NCBI GenBank assembly: GCA_016934855.1
Contig: JAFGSA010000001.1
Location: 1 to 60,734, forward strand
Direction: 5' to 3'
DNA: 60,734 nt
Source: Elusimicrobiota bacterium
Lineage (GTDB): Bacteria > CG03 > SLGR01 > JAFGSA01
Shown here: positions 39,001 through 51,000 of the stretch, one piece after another
How the letters are laid out: each line of letters begins with the position of its first letter
How positions within the stretch are numbered: position 1 is the first letter of the stretch
Notes under the pieces: model-generated
Seen by the model: only the letters and a program-made list of their open reading frames with translations
The model's database searches: none
What the model was told of the DNA's origin: nothing
Program-made: the position numbers and the translations under genes

Positions 39001-42000
39001 TTACGGTCCTCTCGGATGAGGATTTCCAGAAGCTGCTGAGGAGGGTACATACCTATCAGGTCATGATAAGCAACGTCGGATTCTCCAAGATAAAATACGA
39101 GCAGTTCAGCTTCGAGCAGAGAAGGCATGTATGGGAGACCATATTGCTGGTGGACCTCAATAAGTACAGGGAGGAAATCTCTGCTTTGAGAGCAAGGCTG
39201 AAGGAGACGTCCGGCAGGGAAAAAGCGGATATACAGCAGAGGATCCGGGCTCTGAATGCAGATCTTGATTTTATAAGGGAACTGGATAAAGAGATAGACG
39301 AATGGGACGAGAACCTGCAGATAGAATACGATGTCCCGGTGCCTCCCAGCGATCTGTCTTCGAGGGGCGGACCGGTTACCCTGCCTGAGATGGACAGGGA
39401 GGAACTGGGGATAGTGTCAAGAGAGGATGCGCCGGAAGAGCTGAAGCTGGAGAACCTCACGGATGACTCGCCTATGAAAAGAATCTTCGATATCGCCAGG
39501 GAAAACGACTGGCCCGACATAGTGATATTCGGAGGGACCGTAAGGAACACATTGCTCGGTAAACCCGCGGAGACCACGGATATAGACCTCATGATAAGGG
39601 TAGATGTGAGCGAAAAAGAGGAAGCGCAGGTCATGTGGAAGACGGTCTACGGGCTGCTCTACCCGGGTGTCGATACCGTAAAGATCGACGGGATAACCAT
39701 AGATGAGCTGAAAGACAGAGGGTTTACCGTCAGGGGAAGAGAGTATCCTTCCGTTAAGCAGATGCTCAATACGCTGATGAGGGCATCTGAAGATCCTTCG
39801 GGCACTGCCATGCTCAGGATAATCTTCGAAGAGAGCAGAAAGGATCCCGAATTCCCGCTGCCGTTCTCCGAAGAGTTTATATGGTCTCACAGGCAGATAC
39901 AGACGCTGGTAAACTACAAGTACGTACAGGCGCTGGAGAACGTCTACTGGAAGAAAACGGTCTCTGCCATAAGAAATATAGAAAGATCGCTCGGATACGA
40001 AGAAGGAGACCTGCTCAACAAGCGCGTCAGCGTAGACGGGTACAGCGTACATCTGCTGGGCGTCATGACGGACGAAAACTCGATGTTCAAACACCCGCTG
40101 AAACTCCTTAAGAACATGTTCGTGGATGTACCTGAATTCACCATGAACCGCATAGGCCTTTCTTCCACCGGCAGGGTATACGATAAATTCGGCGGAATAC
40201 AGGATATGAGGGAAAGGAAGCTCAGGCTCAATATGCCCATGGGGAGGGTAGACAGCATATACAGCTCCGAGTTCCATGATTACCTGAGGATGATCTTCAG
40301 GCTGGTGAGGTTCATGCAGAAATTCCCGGATTTCAAGAGGGACCAGGTACTTGTCGATACCATAAAGAAGTTCTTTGCCAATCCGCCGCTCACTTTATAC
40401 GGATACACGGAGTGGCGCAAGCTGCTCAAAGGCGAGGCGGCGATACCCGTCATAACGGGCGAGGGTTCGGCCGGCGGTACCGTAAGCGCCGTTCAGGATG
40501 CTTACGGGAAAGTCTCTGTGCCGAAAGGCGGTGTAGACGCGTACAGCGGCCAGCCTGCGGGCGGAGCGGCATCGGTCAGCGTGTACGGCGAGACGCCGAT
40601 GCCTAAAGGCGGCGGGGTCAGCACTTACGGCGAGGTACAGGCGCCTAAACTGGGGCCGGCTACCGGGTACGGCGAGGTCTCCGGCGGCGCCGTGGGTAAA
40701 GGGGAGGCTCCTTCGGATGTCGCCGCGGCTCCTTCTGCCGTAGACCCGCTGGGGATAACCTCATTCCTGCTCGATCTTTTCAGGAAATCTCCCAACCTGG
40801 CGGAGACCCTCAATATGCTCGAAGATGCCGGGGCACTGGAATTCATCAGGGCGTCACGGATAGATATAAACAAAGTGTTGAGAAGAGCGGAAGTTCTCAA
40901 GCTCATGAGAGAAGAAGGAGTGGACCTCGACCAGTACGAAAAGAGAGATACTTTCGGATTGACCCAGTCGGAGCTCTTGATAAACACGTTCATCCTCAGG
41001 GGCGTTCTTGAGCCGAAAGACGAATTCGGCGAAGACAGGACGCTGATACAGCTTGAGAGGGCGATGGAAAAGATTATACACGGGTATCCGGGACAGGGAG
41101 CTTTTGTGGATGATTTCGTGCCGGAGGGATATGTCTTCGGAGACGAAGGCCTCGTAGAATCCGATCTGGAAGGACTGGATTTCAGGGTCACTATGGATGA
41201 TTTGAAAAAAGATGTTCCCGGAGTCGACGACAAAATAGCCAGGGAAATAGACGGAAGTATAGAAGATATAAATACCGCCACCGAAGCGGACCTGGCGAAA
41301 CTGAAAGAAATATCCGGGCAACTGGCAAGGGATATAGCGGATTATGTCGAATCGAGGCACAGCAGGCTGAACCTGGTTGTAAGGGACGAGCTTAGAAAAG
41401 CGGCCCGCATCATGGCACAAGCCAATCTCGGGGCGAATGCCTCGGATTCCGAGATAGAGGCGGAAGCGAAGAGGCTCGAGGTGTTTTACGGGAATTCGGT
41501 CAGGACAATGGTCCACAGGATACTAAAGTGGAAAGCTTTTTATAACAACAGGACCCCGTTCTACGAGGAAGTGACCTGGGTACAGGTGCCTCAGCTTGTG
41601 AGAAGGACTATCCAGATCACGACCGGGATGACCGATAAAGAGATGGATTTCGATAAAGAAGCAAAAAAAGATGCGGGTAAAAAGGTATCGGATATAGCCG
41701 ACCATTATCTCGACGCGGACATAGAAAGACTTTTCGCGGTTGTAGCCGCCGCTTCCGATATAGACCATGAGGACTGGATAAATACAGATAATGAAAAGAT
41801 GACCGGCAGGCTTGATGCGGCGTATAACCCCGCCGATGCCGAAGATATCGCAGCAGTCATAGAGAAGTTCACCAAGCCGGGGAGAAAAGCGGATATAACT
41901 TTTATACTCAACGATGCTTTCCAGGGTAAGCTTGCTCTTGTCCTTATACAGAAGCTCCTCGCGACCAACCCCGATCTAGAAATATCAGTCGTGATCAGGA

Positions 42001-45000
42001 CGCAGCCTATAGGCGTCATGATGACGGATTCTGACGTTAAGGATTTCCTTAAAGAAGAGCGGTTCATGGAGCTCAATAAACGCTACAAGGACGGAAGGTT
42101 CAGTATAGTCGAAGGCAGCCCGGCATCATCAGTAATAGATTTAAAAAATATCAGCGCTGATATGGCTAAAGTGTTAAGGGGCACCGATCTGACAATCACC
42201 CTGGGATACCAGAACGCTGCCGATCTTCAGGGAAGCGATGTCAGCGGCGTGGGTATAAACAGGCTACATCTTTTCAGAAGCGGAAACAGCGACAGCGAAT
42301 GGTTAACCGGGAGAAAAGAAGACAGCAGGCCTTCAGATGTCAGGCCGGTAGCGGCCCTGGTGGAATCCGGCGTGACGCTCATAGGGGTGGATATCAACGA
42401 ACTCAGGGAGCTGAGAGCGCGTAACGGCGTGCATGCGCTGGCTAAACCTCCCAGGATACTCGGGGTGGATATAACCTACATGGATCATGTCTTATCCAGG
42501 GATGACTGGGGCAGCGCCGAGGACCTGGCAAACAAGACGATAGCTCTTGTCGATATAGATGACCTGACAAGTCACAACTTTGTCTATGGCAGGGAGCTCA
42601 ACCTGGGCAGGATACTGAGGGTTGGATTGAATGAAGCGCTCCTGGATGCAGTGGATGAATTCGACGAATTGACTTTAGATACCGTAAGGCTTGTTAAATG
42701 GGCGGGTGACGAGAACCTTATAGTGCTGCCCGATATGCCGCGGGAAAAAGCCCAGGAAATACTGGATTTCATACGCGAGCGCGCGATGATAAACATGCAC
42801 AGGCGCATAGGGGTGGGAAGGATAACGGATCTCGAGCATGCGAGTAACGGGATACATAATATAATCAAGGATTCGATACCGAGGCTGGGATTTAACGGCG
42901 ACGAAGTCAGGCTGCCGACGAGTTATGACAGCGGAAGCGCGGAGATGATAGTCCTGTTCGAGATAGACCCGAATGAGGCGCCTGAAAAGACTTTCAGACA
43001 GATAATGGAAGGTACCAACAGGAACCTGTTCGCGCAGCAGGGCATAAGAGTGACGGGGTATTTTGAAGGGCACATGGTGACTCCCACTTATTCGATGGGA
43101 TTCACGGAATCGCATGAAGATTCTGCGGATGCGGTATTCGCGAGCATAGAGTCCGGGCTGAAATCGGCGAAAGCCGCGAAGGATAAGAATACCGTGAGAT
43201 TCGTGGAACGCGCCGAACAGGAGGAAATAATATCAGAAGAAGAATTGGACAGGTCCCGCCTGGTGCCCAGGGAGATAAGAAGTCCGCTGGTGCCGACGCT
43301 CCTTATCACTGAATCATACGAGGAGTTTCTGGCGGATATAATAAGGCAGATGAAGGGCCTCGTTAAACAGATAGACGCCGAGACGGCGCTGAAAAACGAG
43401 GCGAGGCAGCTCAAAGACAAGGCAGCGGAAAAGAGGCATGAAAGGGAAGAAGAAAGGCTCAGGGCCGAGCTTGAAAGGAGATTCGGCGGAGATAAGATGA
43501 GAATGCTCTCGTTTTACCCGGGAGAAAAAGGCAAGATAGGGCATAAATTCAAAGATATAGTCGATATGTACGGCCACAGGCAGGCGGAACGCGCGCTTGC
43601 CCTGTTTGCAGAAAGGGTGAGAAAAGAAATCGCCGAACAGGTGCTCGTGCACGGTAATATCCCTGCGGGTGCATTAAGAGATACGATACCCATGTTCCTG
43701 GTACGGGCTGCTGGCTTCTCGGAGAAAGACCTCAGGAAACTCGTAGACAAAGTATCAAAATCGGTTCAAAGGGATACCGGCGTCGATATAAGCATATACG
43801 TCAGGATGACCGAGATAGACATAAGGAGCGCTTCGGAGAGGGATATACTGTCCATGTATGCCGAGATGCCGTATCTCGTGCAGGAGCGGGTAAGGGAAAC
43901 TTTCACCAGAGAGGATAACATAGTATCGAGGACCCCGTTTATAAATATAGCCTCAAATATGAAGGCCACCCAGATAGCGAGGACGCAGTATTACAGGGAG
44001 GAACTTACAAAGAAGCAGGCCCGCGTACAGGGCCTGGTCGATGCATACAATATCAGAACATCGGAGACCGGGCCTGTCATAAAAATGCTGGTCGGCATGG
44101 CCGCCCAGGTTGCGGGGGCTCTTTCTCCCGAACTGGCTGTGGCCATGATCAATAATATATTGCAGTCATCGCTTGCTTCTTTTAGAGTAGAGGAGGCCCG
44201 GCAGACCGATACGGTCGATATAGCCGCCCTCAGAAGTGAGAATCTGAAGAGGATGAGAGAGTATACCGGCAACAGCGGCGGAACTGTTGCAGAAGTATAC
44301 ATAGATTACCTGAGGAAACTCGACCGGGAGTCGAAAAGGCAGAAACACAGTATCCCGTCTTCCGTCATAATCCCGGTTGAGGAAGTCATAAATATATACG
44401 AGCTCACGAGTCCCGAGATATACGATATATATATGATATTGAACTATATAACTCCCGCCGATATGGCGGTCGAAGGAACCGACACCGTCGAAAGGCGGCG
44501 CCTGGACCATTTAAGGAGAGCCGCGGAATCCATATGCAACGATACAATCCTCTTCAATAATGAAGCGGCATCAAAAAGCGTCAACGGCATGATTTATGTG
44601 GATGTCAAGAACCTGAGTGAAGAATTCCTCCAGGTCTGGCGGTTCTGGCAGCAGGGTCTGATATCAGATAAGGTCATGATAGAGTATCTGGCATCACCGC
44701 TGTTTTCTTTATCAACGGAAGAAGGACGTATCAATGCCCTAATATCGAAGGAGCTGTCCGGCAGGGTGGATTCGGACGCGTCATTGAGGAAGGACTGGGT
44801 ACATGTGGCCGCCCTCCTTATGCAGGTCTCCGGGCAGATAGCCAAATGGGATGAAAAATCCAGAATAGAGCAGTTCCAGCAGATGGTAGATGCTCTTAAG
44901 GGCAACAGGATAGTCAATATAGTCGGTCCAGCCGGCAGCGGTAAATCTCTCGAAGCGGAAAAAGTAGAGATGCTCATGCTTACGGATAACCTGCCGGTCG

Positions 45001-48000
45001 TGTCTTTTGACTCAGGGCAGATCTACCGCGCATATGCTTATAAAGCGCTCAGGGAAGGGATACTCGATCCTAGCGAACCCGGTTTCAGGAGCAAGGCGGC
45101 AAAAGCCATACGCAGGGAGCTCAGGCAGGAGTATTCTCTCTTTACGGACGAGGCGCTCGACGAAATGGAAAAAGAGACCGATTTCGCCCAGATGTGGCTC
45201 GACGATATGGTCCGCAATACTTCCGTATCCTACAAGATAGTGGAAGAGGAGAAAGACGGAGTCATAATGAGAAAAGTTTATCTCGTTCTTGACGGCGAAG
45301 TCATACCTGAAGAATATCTTAAAGAACCGGCCGTCGATAAAGTCGTATCTGAGATAAGCAAGAGGGATACTGTGTCCAGCCATATATCCCGCGAAGCGGA
45401 ACGCGCTATAATAAGGGACCTGCAGAAGAATAATTACGTAGTATATACCAGCAGGGGTACTTATCCGGGTACGGCGATCGACGTATACCTCACGGCCAGC
45501 GAAGAGACGAGGGCCAGGAGGACCGGGACAGATATAAAGGAACTCAGGGAACGCGACGCAGAGGACAGGATATTCGGGATTCAGGGCCGCTATCCCGGCA
45601 AGTTCATCGAGATCAGTAATGAGAATGACGATACGAAGGACAGGGATTATTCCGGGGAAGTGGCGGAACAGATATATATGGAATTCCTTTCCAGGGCGGC
45701 CGATACGCATGACAGCGTTGATAAAAAGCTCGATTTCATGCAGATGCTCCTACAGGACCGCCTCGACAGCGGCGGTCTGGGGACCTGGTCGGTGGCGCTC
45801 TTCAAGGGTGGTTACAGGGGAGGATTGAGCCCGTATTTAAGGAGCCTTATAGTAGCGCAGCTCAGGAAGCATTTCGAGGTCGTCATGGGCGAGCCGACGG
45901 CCATGTCGGTGGCCAATGTCATATCAAGATGGGGGCATACTGCTTTCAAGAGCGTCCTGGGACAGCTTTCGGAGACAGGCAGTCCCTACGGAAAGATACT
46001 GATGGACCTTGCCCTCCAGAAGAACGGCGAGGAGTTCTCGAGGCAGCTTAGGAACGCCATTGCTTCCGAGCGCAACCCCAAGGCTCACCAGGTGCTGGTG
46101 AACCTCCAGTTCATGCTCGAGTACCTCTCCGGGGACACGCAGCAGGTCTACCTGAAACGGCTCGTGCCCAGGGACCAGATACTCAAGGACCTGGGAATAA
46201 AAGAGGAAGAGGCCAACGAGCTTCTCGACGGGAAAGATTACAGGGCCGTGGACGAACAGGAATTTGTAAAATCAGTTATAATCGGCAAGACGGATATAAA
46301 CGAATCCCCCAAGGGGACCATAAGGTATCTCGTGGGGCACGAAGTCACTTTCTATAACGAGGAGACGACGGAGGAAGGATCTCTTTATCATGTATACGCC
46401 GATGCCAAGGCCAACGGGGTCTCGGCTAAAACGATAACCATGGCGGCCAACGCCATACACATAGCCAGCCCGGCCGAGATGATGATAGAAATAGCCCTTA
46501 TGTCCGATAATAACATAGACTATCTGATGGAATACAGGAAAAACTCGGGGCTCCTGCACGGGCCGCCTGTCACCATGCCTGTTTCGCAGGTCCAGCCGGC
46601 AAGTGCGCGCATAGATATGAGCGTTCCTTTCATCAAGCAGGAAGAAGTAGCAAAACAGTATGATTTCACAACACCGCAGAAGGGTAAATTCACCAACCAG
46701 ATGAGAGCATTCACGGCGGCAGTCGAATCTCTGGCCGAGAATGTCTCTATAACAGATGCCAACTACAGAAGAATAAAGATCACCATAGACCCGCTGAGCA
46801 CGGTCTTCTACGAGATAATGTACAACCCGACTTCCGGAAAATACGATTTTTCCAACCCGTTTGATATGGAAAATAAATTCTCCAATGCTCCGGGAGAACC
46901 GGTTTATCTGCATCCCAAAAAACAGCATGAATACACCATACAGCAGAGAGTAACAGCCGGAGATAAAAAGGAAGACGGTGTAGTCGACGAGCTTAATAGG
47001 GAATACGGAGTGAACCTCAAGGGAAGGATAGAGGCCCTGAGGAAGATCGTGAGCGAGCACATAGTGTATGCTAATACGAAAGAAGTCGAGAAGATAGAAG
47101 TCCCGGACCTGCTGCCCGAGGGAGCAAAGGTATTGTTCAATAAGGATCTGCTGAGAGTCCTCGAACGTGAGTTCGGGATAGTTATAACCGATGCCGAAGG
47201 CATAGCTAAGCTGGCCCATATACTGGGTTCAATAGACGTCTATCTAAAACCGACACTGGAGCTGAGCGAAGACTGGGAAAAATTCAAAAAGTACATGATC
47301 GAGCAGAACGCCAGGGTGATAGACCAGTACCTGGTGGACAGGGGAATACTGGAGCTCAGCGGCGGCAGCGTCGGTAACTTCGTGCTCATGTCCGCGCTCG
47401 TCGGCAATCACGAGAGGCTCAAGAAAGAAACCGGGGACGAGAACCTCCCGCTGATGCACCCGATGGTCCTGCAGGCCGCGATGGAGGAACTGATAGACGG
47501 GCTGGGTATACCGCAGGGCACGACCTGCGTGCCGGATACTCCCGCGAAGGCTACCCTGTATGCGAAACTACAGCATTTCTATATGCGCATGGACGGTGTG
47601 GACGCGAAAGTCGACGGTGACGATCCGTCGAGGATCGACAGCAGGAAGAAAGACTGGAATATCAGGTCGGAACTCCTCGAGTTCCTGAAAAAGGAATACG
47701 GCGTAGATGCCTACGGCCGCATGGAAGAACTCAAGAAGATACTCTCCGGCACCGATCCGAAGAGGGTAATAAGGGAACTCAAGAAATTCGGGTTCAGGGA
47801 ACTGACCGAACAGGAAGTCCAGGATCTCCGAAAGAAGATAGTAAATAACGGGGTACTGTCTTTCACCTATTACGGCATGGATATTACTTACCAGGAACAG
47901 TTTGGGGACAGGGTGAGATGGGGATGGAAGAAAGATAATATAAATATTTCCGAGGCAAGGGAGACCGGAGAGGCTACGATAAGGATATACGACACGCATA

Positions 48001-51000
48001 ACCCGGTATACTATACCGTAAAATATCTGCAGGATGCCAACCTGGCCGGTTATTACTCGTTCACCGACAGTGACGGCAGGGAGCAGATAGCGGGAGAGGG
48101 GGACGAGGTTCATATAACCATACCGGAGAGCACATATACTGACAGCTTGGGCAATACTCAAACGGTACCTGCCAGGATATATTCCTATACCGTTCAGAAA
48201 GTCGGAAGGGACATAGTACTGAAAGCCAAGAATGAATTCGACGAGAGAGACAGCAGGACCGTAGTGACTATACCGTGGAAGAACCAGGACAGGGAAGTCC
48301 CCATACAGCAGGGGAACATGAATGCGAAGATAATCCATGTCGGTGATGGTAATTATCAGTTCGTATTCTGGGGTTCCATCCAGCTCGGCGCCGAGAAGAT
48401 GGAAGTCAAGAAAGAGGTTTTCTGGAAAATGGGCGATCCGCCTGTACAGATAGGAGACGGTATAATAAATATCGTAGAAGACGAGGACGGCAATGTCAGG
48501 CTGGAGATCACACTGGATATGAAAGGAAATGGATTCCTGGTCGAAATGTCGGATGAATCAGGCAAAGCCCGTGAATTATGGTTCAAGGGAAGACTGGTGA
48601 CCGAGCAGACGAATATCACTGAAAGCTTCCACCGTTCGCCCGTAGTCGAGCTCGGATACGTGAATTTCACTAATGAACTCGATTATCCGTGGAGCGATCC
48701 CGACCAGCAGATAACACTGGAATCGGGAAAAGACTCATGCAATGTGAGAAGAGAGAGTCCCGGTACCGATGTCTTCCTGGTAGATATGCCGGGCCGCCAG
48801 CAGTTCAGGCTCCGCTTGAGGGAGGAAACCAAGGACAGCGGCGTATTCCTGAGCGAATATTTCAGGGTGGGTGATTCCGAAGTGCAGATAGTAAGGGAAA
48901 TAGTGAAAACGGAAGGAAGAGAAGAAACGGTATACAGGCTCAGGTCATCAGTCGAAGATAAAGATATTACAGTGACCTATGCCGGAACTTCCAGGACATA
49001 TAACAAGAGGAGTTCCGATGTAGATATAATCAGCAGGATGGTGAACCCGTGGGGCAAGGAGGAAAGATATGTCGTAAAGGCCTACCCTGATGCCGTAAGG
49101 AGGCTCGAGGAGACGGAGAATATCATAATATGCGGCCCGGGCAGCTTGAATACCAGTCTTCTTCCGCCGCTCATGACCCCGGGTATAGTAGACACCATAG
49201 CTAGAAAAGTCGAGAAATACAGGGCCGGCGAGCCCGGCGGCGTCCCGTCCGTATTCATATTCAACCCGTATAACGACAACGAGACGACGGATTACACGAT
49301 GGAGACTTTTGTCCTTGCCGTCGAAAGATCGATTGAACAGGCCGGTATAAGAAAACAGAACGGCGAACCGTACAGGTTCGAAGATATTTTTACCGATGTC
49401 ATAGTCAACGATCCTGATAAAACCGACCCGGCGCTGATAAAGAAGATGGAAAGGGACGAGGCGAAGATCGCAAAGATATCCAGGGCAGATCCGACCTCGT
49501 TCTCCGAAGGAGCAAAACTTCCGCAGGGATCCTTGCTGTACGCCAGGAATGAAGAAGAGAGGATCAAGTACCAGGAGGAGATAAGAAGGCTCAAGCTCAA
49601 GCTCGCGGGGGTCATAAAACAGGAGACCATAGACCGGCTGAGGGATATCCTGTCAGCGGCCCAGAAAGAGACCCTCGGTAACCTGGCAGATGCAGGGATC
49701 ACGATCGGGGCCGGCAGGCTGGATGAGCTCATGGATATAGCGCTTAATATCGGCTCGGGGATGTCTAAGGAGGAAATAGAAAAAGTAGTCAACCGCCTGA
49801 AAGGCATCGGCATAGTTATAGATCAGGTAAATAACGATAAACTCCTGGATCTCAAGAAGATAATAGAAGCGGCTCACGTGTATCTGCTCCAGAACGAACT
49901 GAAGACCAGTATCGAGATGGGCGATATAATAGCCCTAAGAAGGGTGATGCTTAATCCGGATACGCCCATGGAAGAGATAAGAGAGGTAATGGGCGGACTG
50001 AGGTTCCATAAAAAACCGCTCATAGTGAAATGCACTTTCGAATCCCGCGAAGAAGGGCTTCCCGGACAGAAACGCAACCAGTCAGGGTACGGAGTCTACG
50101 AACTGGGCGAGATATTCATCAATATAATAAAGACCTCCGGGCTGGAGTGCGTGGGGATGATATCCGACGAGATACAGGAGTATTTCAGCCTGGTACCGGA
50201 GCAGGAAGGTCCTTTGTCAGAGACTCAGCTGGAAGAGATAAGCCGCAGGGAAGATCCTATCAGGCAGAAACTGCAGGCCCATATGGTCGTCGAACCGGCT
50301 GCGTCCATGAGGGACAAATACAAACTATACAATCTTTCGACTCCCGTGCTCGGTACGTTCGAGTACCTGCGCTCCAGGTTTAAGCTCGACAGCCTGTACG
50401 GACTGGATGACAGGTGGGCTTACAATAATGCCGAAAAGGTCCAGAAAGTCATATATGACATCGCGATGGCGGTAACCTATCATGACACGGACGAGGCCAT
50501 AAGCCTGCTGGATAAACTTCTGGGACCGGAATTCTCGGCAAAAAGGAGTAAGGAAAAAGAAGCTATACTCAAGGAATTGAGGAACAGGTATAAGGACCTC
50601 GGAAGGAACATCCATGTAGCAATAGCGGGTCTTACCGTGGGCGCCGCGTACTATGATGACGCGGAAATGCTGGATCTTATCAAGGATACCCTCGGGGAAG
50701 AGTTCGCCAGTCCGGATACCGTGATGGATATAAGGAAAATACTGAACGAAGACATGGTAAGGACGCTCACCCGCGAGCTGGGGCTCGATAAAGATATCTC
50801 GATAGACCAGATCATAAGGTTCAGAAAATCCATGCTGGTCAATCCGCAGGCTTACCTCATTATGGGCGGCACGGGTGGCGGGCTCATAACGAAAACGCTT
50901 TCCAGGATGGGACAGCATTTCGACGACAGCGGAAATCCCATCGAGGGCAAGACCGATGAAGAGATAGCCGGTATAGAGGAAGCCAAGAAGTACAGGATGA

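Noticed and set aside
40440..40745. CRISPR-like or VNTR array
   Set aside because: Units are unequal in length, keep the reading frame and differ in sequence, fitting a protein linker.
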